Assembly: GCA_031284765.1 (NCBI GenBank)
Contig: JAITXK010000126.1
Span: 1 to 20,686 of the forward strand
DNA length: 20,686 nucleotides
DNA from: Candidatus Symbiothrix sp.
GTDB lineage: Bacteria; Bacteroidota; Bacteroidia; Bacteroidales; Azobacteroidaceae
Direction: 5' to 3'
The stretch's first letter is position 1. Each line of letters starts with the position of its first letter. The notes under the pieces are model-generated. The model had not been told where the DNA came from, made no database searches, and saw nothing but the letters and a program-made list of their open reading frames with translations. Shown one piece after another: positions 1-6,991 of this stretch. A program made the translations under genes and the position numbers.

Positions 1-1247
1 CCTCCTCCCGGAACGGTTCCTTCTTCGATGGCGGCGCGGGTGGCGCTCAAGGCATCATCCACACGGTCTTTCTTTTCTTTCATTTCCACTTCCGAAGGTG
101 CGCCCACGTAAAGAACGGCAACGCCGCCGGCTAATTTAGCCAAACGTTCCTGCAATTTTTCGCGGTCGTAATCGGAGGTTGTGGCTTCAATTTGCGTTTT
201 GATTTGGCCAACGCGAGCGGCAATCAATGCTTTTTCGCCTGCGCCGTTCACAATCACTGTGTTGTCTTTGCTGACGGTAATCTTTTCGGCCGTTCCCAAC
301 ATATCCAAGCTGGCCGTTTCTAATTTCAAACCTTTTTCTTCGGAGATAACCACAGCGCCGGTCAAAACGGCAATATCTTCCAACATTTCTTTGCGGCGGT
401 CGCCAAATCCCGGAGCTTTTACTGCGCAAATTTTCAACGCACCACGCAAACGATTGACTACCAAAGTAGATAAAGCTTCCGATTCAATGTCTTCGGCAAT
501 AATCAACAACGGGCGTCCGGTTTGAACGGTTTGTTCCAATACGGGCAGAATGTCTTTTAATACGGAGATTTTCTTGTCGTAAATCAACACGAATGGATTT
601 TCCAATTCGGCTTCCATTTTTTCGGTGTTGGTAACGAAATAAGCGGAAATATAACCGCGGTCGAATTGCATGCCTTCCACTACATCCACGTAGGTTTCAA
701 TGCCTTTTGATTCTTCCACCGTGATAACACCTTCTTTTTTCACCTTTTTCATGGCTTCCGCAATGAGTGCGCCGATGGTTTCATCGCCGTTTGCAGAGAT
801 TTTGGCCACGTTTTCGATTTTCCCAAAGTCTTCGTCAATTGCTTGTGATTGTGCTTTCAACGATGCAACCACTTTAGTAACGGCCTTGTCAATACCGCGT
901 TTCAAATCCATCGGATTTGCACCGGCAGCCACATTTTTCATCCCAACGTTGATGATGGATTGTGCCAAAACGGTAGCGGTGGTGGTTCCGTCGCCGGCAT
1001 CGTCATTGGTTTTAGAAGCGACTTCTTTTACCAATTGTGCGCCCATGTTTTGGAACGAGTCGGAAAGTTCGATTTCTTTGGCAACCGTCACACCATCTTT
1101 GGTGATTTGCGGGGCACCAAACTTTTTGTCGATAATTACGTTGCGGCCTTTAGGTCCTAAAGTTACTTTTACCGCATTTGCCAATTCGTCCACGCCCTTT
1201 TTCAGCAGGTCACGGGCATCAATGTCGAATTTTATTTCTTTTGCCAT
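1..1247 (-). CDS. groL: Chaperonin GroEL (Hsp60), 3' end outside window
   Basis: Large subunit of the GroEL/GroES cytoplasmic folding chamber, which encloses unfolded proteins and releases them after ATP hydrolysis. About 415 of the usual ~545 residues are present; the C-terminal part lies beyond base 1. The translation starts MAKEIKFDIDARDLLKKGV and shows family signatures: TLGPKGRNV near residue 30, the nucleotide-binding AGDGTTTATVLAQ near residue 86, NPMDLKRGIDKA near residue 113, and the apical-domain stretch KAPGFGDRRKEML. The last visible residues, AAIEEGTVPGG, are the conserved return to the equatorial domain. The start is the ATG at 1245-1247. It follows groES by 36 nt on the same strand, the usual groESL order, so both are probably on one transcript. 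No CIRCE-like inverted repeat was seen upstream of the pair. No frameshift or missing key motif. Confidence 0.98.
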   Translation of the reverse strand, partial: MAKEIKFDIDARDLLKKGVDELANAVKVTLGPKGRNVIIDKKFGAPQITKDGVTVAKEIELSDSFQNMGAQLVKEVASKTNDDAGDGTTTATVLAQSIINVGMKNVAAGANPMDLKRGIDKAVTKVVASLKAQSQAIDEDFGKIENVAKISANGDETIGALIAEAMKKVKKEGVITVEESKGIETYVDVVEGMQFDRGYISAYFVTNTEKMEAELENPFVLIYDKKISVLKDILPVLEQTVQTGRPLLIIAEDIESEALSTLVVNRLRGALKICAVKAPGFGDRRKEMLEDIAVLTGAVVISEEKGLKLETASLDMLGTAEKITVSKDNTVIVNGAGEKALIAARVGQIKTQIEATTSDYDREKLQERLAKLAGGVAVLYVGAPSEVEMKEKKDRVDDALSATRAAIEEGTVPGG

Positions 1248-1283
1248 AATAATTGAATGATTAATTTGTGAATAAAAACATTG

Positions 1284-1553
1284 TTAAATAGTAGCTAAAA
1301 CGTCAGACTGACGCATGATTAAATACTGAGCGCCATCGAACTCAATTTCCGTACCGGCATACTTGCCGTACAAGACTTGGTCACCGGCTTTCAGTACCAT
1401 CGCTTCGTCTTTTGTACCATTGCCAACGGCAATCACTTCCCCTTTCAAAGGTTTTTCTTTGGCAGAATCGGGAATGATGATTCCGCCGACTGTTTTTTCT
1501 TCAGCAGGCGCCGGTTTAACCAGCACTCTATCTGCTAATGGTTTAATGCTCAT
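1284..1553 (-). CDS. groS: Co-chaperonin GroES (Hsp10)
   Basis: Small heptameric cap of the GroEL chamber. The 89-residue product begins MSIKPLADRVLVKPAPAEEK and contains the mobile-loop region KTVGGIIIPDSAKEKP at about residues 19-35, followed by GEVIAVGNG and the YGKYAGTEI segment, all typical of the family at its usual length. A longer reading frame beginning at a TTG (1562) adds only three residues; the ATG at 1551-1553 matches known GroES N-termini and is preferred. It lies 87 nt after the hisS stop and 36 nt before groEL. The 87-nt gap is AT-rich and probably contains the groESL promoter, but no exact TAnnTTTG box was found there on this strand. Confidence 0.98.
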   Translation of the reverse strand: MSIKPLADRVLVKPAPAEEKTVGGIIIPDSAKEKPLKGEVIAVGNGTKDEAMVLKAGDQVLYGKYAGTEIEFDGAQYLIMRQSDVLATI

Positions 1554-1640
1554 AATTTTCAAATTTTATTTAGTTTTTAATTTAGTAATAATACTCTTTG
1601 GTAAGGAAGTTAGCGAAAAGTATGCCAAAGGCAAATGCTG

Positions 1641-3005
1641 TCAAAGTGTCCGCAAAAATTCCGGCAATTGTTCCGGTTCAATGCTAGTTTGCTCTCCGGA
1701 AGTCATATTCTTCAACGTAATTTTACCGCTTTGCATCTCCGTTTCGCCAACCATCGCCACGTATGCAATACGGTTATCATCGGCATACGACAATTGCTTT
1801 TTCATTTTCACGGCTTCGGGATAAATTTCCGCATTCACGCCCGAACGGCGGAGTTTGGACAACAAAGGCATGATATAGTTTTCTTCCGTTTCGCCAAAAT
1901 TGACAAACAGGACTTTGGTCGTTTGCCCTGCATCTTCGGGATAAAGATTCAACTGATTCAACACATCAAAAATACGGTCGGCTCCGAAAGAGATGCCGAC
2001 ACCTGAAACATCGGGCATTCCGAAAACTCCTGTCAAATTGTCGTAGCGGCCGCCGCCGGAGATGCTGCCAATTTGTACATCCAGGGCTTTGACTTCAAAA
2101 ATAGCGCCCGTGTAATAATTCAGCCCGCGAGCAAGGGTCAAATCCAGTTCCAATTCGGTGGGAATGGATAGCAATTCAATTTTATCCAAAACGGTTTGAA
2201 TCTCTCCTACCCCTTTCATACCCACTTCAGACGATGCAAGGACGGTTTTGAGCGTTGCCGTCTTCTCGCGATTTGAGCCTGATAAGTTGATAATCGGTTG
2301 CAGTTTGGCAATGGCCTCCTCTGAAATACCTTTAGCGGCCAATTCAAGATTGACATTTTCCAAGCCAATTTTATCCAATTTGTCGATAGCGACGGTAATA
2401 TCCACAATTTTATCGGCTTCGCCAATAATTTCGGCAATACCGCTCAGAATCTTCCGGTTATTCATTTTAATGCATACGCGAATATTGAAACGGCGAAACA
2501 CTTCATCCATAATTTGAATTAATTCCACCTCATTCAACAACGAATCAGAGCCGACAATATCGGCATCGCATTGAAAAAACTCGCGGTAACGACCTTTTTG
2601 CGGACGGTCGGCACGCCACACCGGTTGTATCTGGAAGCGCCTGAAGGGGAAACTGATTTCGTTGCGGTGCATCACCACAAAACGGGCAAAAGGCACGGTT
2701 AAATCATAACGCAAGCCTTTTTCGCACATTTGGTTGGTAAGACGCACCAAATTTTGGCTTTCCAAATCTTCCGGCTTTACATCGCTCAAGAAATCGCCTG
2801 AATTGAGAATTTTGAACAGCAGTTTATCGCCTTCTTCGCCGTATTTTCCCATCAGTGTGGAAAGATTTTCCATGGCGGGCGTTTCGATTTGTTTGAAACC
2901 GTAGAGATAAAACACGCTACGAATCGTATCGAAAATATAATTGCGTTTCGCCATTTCTTCGGGCGAAAAGTCACGGGTTCCTTTGGGGATGGAGGGTTTT
3001 TGCAT
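1641..3005 (-). CDS. hisS: Histidine--tRNA ligase
   Basis: Class II aminoacyl-tRNA synthetase that charges tRNA-His in the cytoplasm. The 454-residue length is usual for Bacteroidota. Visible motifs: motif 1 region YGFKQIETPAMEN (35-47), motif 2 with the ATP-binding loop FQIQPVWRADRPQKGRYREF (124-143), the histidine-binding HisA motif LARGLNYYTGAIFEV (291-305), and the motif 3 region GGGRYDNL (317-324) with GVGISFGADRI (335-345). The C-terminal ~90 residues form the anticodon-binding domain. It starts at the ATG at 3003-3005. It is divergent from the small membrane-protein gene at 3057, whose -33 promoter element falls inside the first hisS codons. It is the first gene of the minus-strand group with groES and groEL, though groESL is probably transcribed separately. 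No TAnnTTTG box for hisS was found. Confidence 0.97.
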   Translation of the reverse strand: MQKPSIPKGTRDFSPEEMAKRNYIFDTIRSVFYLYGFKQIETPAMENLSTLMGKYGEEGDKLLFKILNSGDFLSDVKPEDLESQNLVRLTNQMCEKGLRYDLTVPFARFVVMHRNEISFPFRRFQIQPVWRADRPQKGRYREFFQCDADIVGSDSLLNEVELIQIMDEVFRRFNIRVCIKMNNRKILSGIAEIIGEADKIVDITVAIDKLDKIGLENVNLELAAKGISEEAIAKLQPIINLSGSNREKTATLKTVLASSEVGMKGVGEIQTVLDKIELLSIPTELELDLTLARGLNYYTGAIFEVKALDVQIGSISGGGRYDNLTGVFGMPDVSGVGISFGADRIFDVLNQLNLYPEDAGQTTKVLFVNFGETEENYIMPLLSKLRRSGVNAEIYPEAVKMKKQLSYADDNRIAYVAMVGETEMQSGKITLKNMTSGEQTSIEPEQLPEFLRTL

Positions 3006-3030
3006 AATGAATTATTTTAGTATATCTTTG
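2999..3030 (+). promoter_or_regulatory. Bacteroidota-type promoter for the small membrane protein gene
   Basis: TTTG at 2999-3002 is followed after 20 nt by TATCTTTG at 3023-3030, matching the Bacteroidota vegetative consensus (TTTG, 17-23 nt, TAnnTTTG). Predicted transcription starts near 3037, giving a leader of about 20 nt before the ATG at 3057. The -33 element overlaps the second codon of divergent hisS. Confidence 0.65.
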
Positions 3031-3038
3031 TGACCGGT

Positions 3039-3056
3039 TTTTAATAGATTATTGAA
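3039..3056. repeat. 18-bp near-palindromic repeat, copy 1
   Basis: The 18 bases TTTTAATAGATTATTGAA are identical to 9219-9236 and not seen elsewhere in the window. The core AATA-GAT-TATT is an inverted repeat flanked by TT on one side and AA on the other, each arm broken by one mismatch. This copy lies in the short leader directly before the start codon of the 3057 gene and between that gene and divergent hisS. Function is unknown; a protein-binding site is possible, chance in AT-rich DNA is the alternative. Confidence 0.45.
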
Positions 3057-3290
3057 ATGAGTTTTTTATTTTTTATCGCTTTGTTCGTCATCTTTAGTAT
3101 TCTTTTGGTTATACTGTTCGGATTTTCAATACTGCGGATGCTTTTGGGCGGGATTTTCGGCATACGTCCCCAAGCGAAACAGCAAGCAAAGCAAAACGAA
3201 CAAAATAAGCAAAACACTTCCTCCCAATCGAACAAAATCATTACTTCCAATGAGGGAGAATATATCGAATATGTCGAAATCAAAGATTAA
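3057..3290 (+). CDS. Small single-pass membrane protein, DUF4834-like
   Basis: A 77-residue protein of unknown function. Residues about 1-27 are strongly hydrophobic (a single membrane segment), followed by RMLLGGIFGIRPQ, a glutamine/lysine/asparagine-rich linker (about 38-60) and a conserved-looking acidic end, EGEYIEYVEIKD. This plan (N-terminal anchor, RMLxGGxFG, polar linker, GEYxxxxEIK tail) fits the Bacteroidota family DUF4834 as I remember it; no search was run. A good TTTG/TAnnTTTG promoter lies 26 nt upstream, which makes this a real gene and not a chance ORF. It is head-to-head with hisS and its stop codon overlaps the folE stop codon on the opposite strand by 4 bases, with no hairpin terminator between. 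The cytoplasmic tail suggests a membrane scaffold role, but nothing in the sequence specifies it. Confidence 0.8.
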   Translation: MSFLFFIALFVIFSILLVILFGFSILRMLLGGIFGIRPQAKQQAKQNEQNKQNTSSQSNKIITSNEGEYIEYVEIKD

Positions 3291-3865
3291 CCTTTGATTA
3301 GTTTGATAAATTCTTCCCGCGTTTTCGCCTGATTAAACACACCGGTAAAATCGGATGTTGTGGTTACCGAATTTTGTTTTTCCACGCCGCGCATCTGCAT
3401 GCAAAGGTGTTGTGCTTCCAAAACAACCATCACTCCCAAAGGATTCAAAGTCTTTTGAATGCAATCTTTGATTTGCGTTGTCATGCGTTCCTGCACTTGC
3501 AGGCGGCGGGCAAAGACATCCACTACGCGGGGAATCTTGCTCAGTCCGGTAATGGCGCCGTTGGGAATATAGGCCACGTGCGCTTTCCCGAAAAACGGTA
3601 ATAAATGATGTTCGCACATCGAAAAGAAATCAATGTCTTTTACGATAACCATTTGCCGGTAATCTTCAATAAAAACAGCGGAAGATAAAATTTTTGCCGG
3701 GTCTTGTTGATAGCCTTTCGTGAGAAACATCATGGATTTCGCCACCCGTTCGGGTGTTTTTAAAAGGCCTTCGCGATTCGGGTCTTCGCCCAGCAATTCC
3801 AGTATTTTATGATAATGGAAAGCCAATTGTTGTTTTCTTTCCAAGTCTTCGGGAGTCCAATCCAT
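3287..3865 (-). CDS. folE: GTP cyclohydrolase I
   Basis: Cytoplasmic enzyme converting GTP to 7,8-dihydroneopterin triphosphate, the first step of folate and pterin synthesis. The 192-residue length is usual. Zinc and catalytic residues are all present: Cys84-Glu85-His86-His87 in FFSMCEHHLLPFFG, His153 and Cys155 in AQHLCMQMRG, and the signature GLSKIPRVVDVFARRLQVQE at 107-126. The N-terminal helix contains NREGLLKTPERVAKS. It starts at the ATG at 3863-3865, three bases after the stop of the SPOR-domain gene, so it is the last gene of a tight minus-strand run with tpiA. Its 3' end overlaps that of the plus-strand gene at 3057-3290. Confidence 0.98.
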   Translation of the reverse strand: MDWTPEDLERKQQLAFHYHKILELLGEDPNREGLLKTPERVAKSMMFLTKGYQQDPAKILSSAVFIEDYRQMVIVKDIDFFSMCEHHLLPFFGKAHVAYIPNGAITGLSKIPRVVDVFARRLQVQERMTTQIKDCIQKTLNPLGVMVVLEAQHLCMQMRGVEKQNSVTTTSDFTGVFNQAKTREEFIKLIKG

Positions 3866-3868
3866 TTT

Positions 3869-4348
3869 TTATTCGGTTTGAGAGTTCTGAATTTTAACTT
3901 TGTCGGAAACGATATACATTTCCTGCCCAAAATCAGGGAATTCGTGTTGCAATTTTTGTTTGAGTAACAGGGCTTCATCCCGACTTGTGCAATCGCCTAC
4001 CAGCAATCGCCAATTCGGAGCATCATACCGTATATAGGTCGCCAATTCGGGAAATGCTTCCTTGATATCCGCCTGTTTCCGATTGGCTTCCGCTCTTGCC
4101 GTGCGCGAATTACCTCCCATAAACACTAAAACGCGGTAACCCGAACGGACGAGCACTTCGCCGTTTAAATCCAAAGAAACGGAAGCGTTCGGCTTGCCGA
4201 TGAGCGCTATCACGGAAGAAGGACATTCCACCCGGATGACGCCGTCCGAGGCATTGGTAACCGTCTGCAAATCATCTACGATGGTCTGTGCGTGAATTTG
4301 ATTCACGCACAAGACCAGTAGAATGATGCCCTTTATAATCTTATTCAT
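3869..4348 (-). CDS. Exported SPOR-domain protein
   Basis: A 159-residue protein with an N-terminal signal peptide (hydrophobic IIKGIILLVLCVNQIHA, likely cleaved after Ala20). The C-terminal half, from about GYRVLVFMGG (residue 72) to YIVSDKVKI (about 153), has the SPOR fold pattern: a first beta strand, a helix with alternating Ala/Arg, then WRLLVGDCTSRDEALLLKQKL and a last strand. SPOR domains bind denuded glycan strands of septal peptidoglycan, so a periplasmic cell-wall role is inferred. The region between (about 21-70) has no recognised domain. It sits 13 nt after tpiA and 3 nt before folE; in my recollection of other Bacteroidales genomes a SPOR protein occupies this same position. The biochemical link to its metabolic neighbours is not apparent. 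Confidence 0.85.
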   Translation of the reverse strand: MNKIIKGIILLVLCVNQIHAQTIVDDLQTVTNASDGVIRVECPSSVIALIGKPNASVSLDLNGEVLVRSGYRVLVFMGGNSRTARAEANRKQADIKEAFPELATYIRYDAPNWRLLVGDCTSRDEALLLKQKLQHEFPDFGQEMYIVSDKVKIQNSQTE

Positions 4349-4361
4349 ACCTTGCTTTCAA

Positions 4362-5117
4362 TTAAAAAGCCTCAACAATCGGGAGGAAAGCATCGACTTT
4401 CAAAGCGGCGCCGCCGATTAATCCGCCGTCCACATCGGGATTGGAGAATAATTCTTTGGCATTTCCGGCATTGGCGCTTCCTCCGTAAAGGATTGATGTT
4501 TCATTGGCAACGGCAGCTCCGTATTTAACGGCTACTGTCTGACGGATAAATGCGTGTATTTCCTGTGCTTGTGCAGGAGTAGCGGTTTTGCCTGTTCCAA
4601 TAGCCCAAACCGGCTCATAAGCCAGGATGATTTTACCGAAATCTTCAGCAGAAAGGTCGAACAAGGCTTCTGTGACTTGTGATTTTACCACTTCGTTTTG
4701 TTTGCCGGCTTCGCGTTCTTCCAATACTTCACCGATACAGAAAATCGGGGTCAAGTTGTTTTCCAAAGCCAATTTTACTTTTTCTTTCAAAATGGCATTG
4801 GTTTCGCCGTAATACGCTCGGCGTTCGGAATGCCCCAAAATCACGTATTTGGCTCCGGTAGAAGCAACCATTGCGGCCGATACTTCGCCGGTATAGGCTC
4901 CCGATACTTTATCGGCACAGTTTTCCGCACCTAAACGAACGGTTTTGCCGTCAATCACGCCATTGACTGTTGCCAAATGGATAAACGGTGTACAGATGAT
5001 TACATCGCAATTTACAGTTTTGCCTTTCAATGCGGTTTGCAACTCTTTTGCCAACTCAACGCCTTCTTGCAGGGTTTTGTTCATTTTCCAATTTCCTGCG
5101 ACAATGTTTTTTCTCAT
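4362..5117 (-). CDS. tpiA: Triosephosphate isomerase
   Basis: Interconverts dihydroxyacetone phosphate and glyceraldehyde 3-phosphate in glycolysis and gluconeogenesis. It has 251 residues, a normal TIM-barrel length. Substrate and catalytic residues are visible: Asn9 and Lys11 in AGNWKMN, His96 in YVILGHSERR, Glu168 in LAYEPVWAIGTGKT with the flexible lid loop 169-178, and the phosphate-binding YGGSANAGNAKEL and DGGLIGGAAL. The start is the ATG at 5115-5117. It lies 18 nt after the MauE/DoxX-like gene and 13 nt before the SPOR gene, so it is probably co-transcribed with them. Confidence 0.98.
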   Translation of the reverse strand: MRKNIVAGNWKMNKTLQEGVELAKELQTALKGKTVNCDVIICTPFIHLATVNGVIDGKTVRLGAENCADKVSGAYTGEVSAAMVASTGAKYVILGHSERRAYYGETNAILKEKVKLALENNLTPIFCIGEVLEEREAGKQNEVVKSQVTEALFDLSAEDFGKIILAYEPVWAIGTGKTATPAQAQEIHAFIRQTVAVKYGAAVANETSILYGGSANAGNAKELFSNPDVDGGLIGGAALKVDAFLPIVEAF

Positions 5118-5135
5118 TATGTTTTATTTTATAAA

Positions 5136-6392
5136 TTAGTTTTTCTTTTGTCTCTTTTTATCAAACACCCATACCAAGGCCAAGACAGCAATCAATCCAA
5201 CGGCCAGCACTACAACATTCCTTGTATCGTGATTGGCCGGCGGCACTCCCAAGACCGATTCTTCCAAAGGCTGTTGCAATGCTTCGCCTTTTGGCAAGCG
5301 ACTATGCGGCCACTTATTCACAATGCTTGCATCCTGAAGCAACAAAACACCCGGATTGGAACGAATGACCGTTTTCAAAGTCACATCATCAACCGTGCAA
5401 AACGGATATTCCGCACCGGTACTTTCCCACCATTCTCTGATTTGCTGAGGCGTGGAAGCCGTCAGACAGAAAAATGGGTAGCCGTGCTGATGTGCATAAT
5501 CGTACAGTTCGTTGATTTGGTCCACATTGGCATCATCCGCTTGCTCCAGTTTATGGATAATTAAAAGGAAAGTATAACCCGGATTGCTCAATATTTCTTC
5601 AGTCAAATCATCGCCGTTGGCGGAAATCAGGGCAAAGTCGTGAATCTTCGGTTCGTAGCCTTTCTTAACCAAGGTGTTGATGGTTTCGACAAACGTCCAT
5701 CTGGAATCTTCCTGCGGATAATTCGATAAAGAGAATTCCTGTTTTACGCCGTCTTTTTCGTATATAAATACCGTTTCATAGACATCCCGTTCCGCTCCTT
5801 CGGGAATCTGCATCAATTCATGGATATTGTTGCCTATTTTATAGGGACGAAAATCCAACACCGGCAAATAGATATAACTATAAAAGGAAACGGACAAAAT
5901 AAAAAGCCCCGTAAACAAGACAACCAACGAACGCGATTTCACGGAAAACAAACTAACCACCTGCTTGCGCCAGACAAAAATAATCACCGCCGCCGTTATC
6001 AAAATCAGATTTTTATAAAACGTTTGCCAATTGGTAATAATCAAGGCATCGCCGAAGCAACCGCAATCGGTTACCGGATTAAAGATGGCCAAATACAAAG
6101 TCAATACGGTCATAAAAGACATGAACAGCAGGATAATCCCACTCACTATTCGACGGTAAACACCGGCCAACAGACATACGCCCAAAACAAATTCCAATGC
6201 GGAAAGGAAAAACGAAGCGGGTAACGAGCTGAAATCCAAAAATGTGATATTCCATGCCACGAAATAATCGTGAAACTTATAGGCCGACCCCCAAGGGTCA
6301 ACCGCCTTCACAAAGCCGGAAAAAATGAATACCAAGCCAATCAACAGCCGGCAAACCGTTACAATAATTTTTTTGTACTTATTCGGGTTCAT
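5136..6392 (-). CDS. MauE/DoxX-like membrane protein with thioredoxin-like region
   Basis: A 418-residue integral membrane protein. Residues about 8-176 hold five hydrophobic segments (near 8-27, 58-78, 83-104, 125-141, 155-176) with the motif TDCGCFGD at 108-115, characteristic of MauE/DoxX-type quinol- or disulfide-related membrane proteins. A soluble region follows. Residues about 262-365 (LSNPGYTFLLIIHKLEQ, then YDYAHQHGYPFFCLTAS, then SNPGVLLLQDASIVNKW) have the strand-helix order of a thioredoxin-like fold but lack a CXXC pair. A last membrane helix (392-410) ends in a lysine/arginine-rich tail. I associate this with the Bacteroidota 'BT_3928' family, found next to tpiA. It starts at the ATG at 6390-6392, overlapping the end of the DUF1599 gene by 14 nt, which implies translational coupling. 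A role in envelope redox chemistry is plausible but unproven. Confidence 0.82.
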   Translation of the reverse strand: MNPNKYKKIIVTVCRLLIGLVFIFSGFVKAVDPWGSAYKFHDYFVAWNITFLDFSSLPASFFLSALEFVLGVCLLAGVYRRIVSGIILLFMSFMTVLTLYLAIFNPVTDCGCFGDALIITNWQTFYKNLILITAAVIIFVWRKQVVSLFSVKSRSLVVLFTGLFILSVSFYSYIYLPVLDFRPYKIGNNIHELMQIPEGAERDVYETVFIYEKDGVKQEFSLSNYPQEDSRWTFVETINTLVKKGYEPKIHDFALISANGDDLTEEILSNPGYTFLLIIHKLEQADDANVDQINELYDYAHQHGYPFFCLTASTPQQIREWWESTGAEYPFCTVDDVTLKTVIRSNPGVLLLQDASIVNKWPHSRLPKGEALQQPLEESVLGVPPANHDTRNVVVLAVGLIAVLALVWVFDKKRQKKN

Positions 6393-6921
6393 ATTCTAAT
6401 TTAATTAAAGCAAACAACGCATAATTGACCATATCCATATAATTCGCATCAACGCCTTCCGACACTAAGGTTTGGCCTTCGTTACTCTCTATTTGTTTGG
6501 TGCGATGAATTTTTGACAATATCAAATCGGTATAGGAAGAGGTGCGCATGCTTCGCCAAGCCTCATCGTAATCGTGGTTTTTGGCGTACATCAGTTCTTT
6601 GGTGGTTGTCATCCATTGGTCGTACAAAATCGTTGCCTGTTCATTTGAAATATTGATGTCGTCGGCAAACCCCAACTCCAACTGAATCAAACCGATGATG
6701 CCGTAATTGACAATCGCAATAAATTCGGGTTTAATGCCTTCATCCACTTTGCTGAATCCTTTCGTTTCCAGACTGCGGATGCGTTTGGCTTTGATAAAGA
6801 GTTGGTCGGTAATCGAACTTGGCCGCATGATGCGCCATGAAGCCCCGTAATCTCCAAGCTTTTGCTCAAACAAATCGCGACAAATGCCAATCACCTGCTC
6901 AAATTGTTCAACAGTCTTCAT
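6379..6921 (-). CDS. Tandem DUF1599 (nucleotide modification associated domain 1) protein
   Basis: A 180-residue, probably cytoplasmic, helical protein made of two copies of one domain. Copy 1 has DYGASWRIMRPSSITDQ (24-40), KAKRIRSLE and EGIKPEFIAIVNYGIIGLIQ (61-80); copy 2 has DYDEAWRSMRTSSYTDL (117-133), KIHRTKQIE and EGVDANYMDMVNYALFALIK (155-174). The repeated DY..xWR.MR.SS.TD pattern is that of DUF1599, renamed nucleotide modification associated domain 1 because phage relatives sit with modified-base genes; the molecular activity is unknown. I chose the ATG at 6919-6921 because family members begin close to the EQFEQVIGICRDLF helix and a purine/G-rich stretch precedes it; an in-frame ATG at 6942 would add MNEGNGG. 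It lies 45 nt after trpS and overlaps the next gene by 14 nt. Confidence 0.85.
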   Translation of the reverse strand: MKTVEQFEQVIGICRDLFEQKLGDYGASWRIMRPSSITDQLFIKAKRIRSLETKGFSKVDEGIKPEFIAIVNYGIIGLIQLELGFADDINISNEQATILYDQWMTTTKELMYAKNHDYDEAWRSMRTSSYTDLILSKIHRTKQIESNEGQTLVSEGVDANYMDMVNYALFALIKLEYEPE

Positions 6922-6991
6922 CCCCCCATTTCCTTCATTCATTTCATTCCCTTCCCTTCATTATCTTCATTCCCCCCTAAACCCCATTATC
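6919..6991 (-). other. Purine-only, G-run-rich junction between trpS and the DUF1599 gene
   Basis: On the transcribed strand this junction is almost pure purine plus T, with G-runs (GGGG, GGGGGG, GGG, GGG, GGGGGG) and repeated GAATGAA/AATGAA units. The trpS stop codon is embedded in one of these units. The last G6 run abuts the chosen DUF1599 start codon. The strand could form an RNA G-quadruplex or act as an unusual ribosome-loading site, or it may be simple slippage-prone sequence. No function is known. Confidence 0.5.

Noticed and set aside
700..1260. Long plus-strand reading frame opposite groEL
   Set aside because: Antisense shadow of a highly conserved gene with biased codons; no promoter or recognisable protein.
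1554..1640. CIRCE-like operator before groES
   Set aside because: No 9-bp inverted repeat with the CIRCE arms TTAGCACTC/GAGTGCTAA is present.
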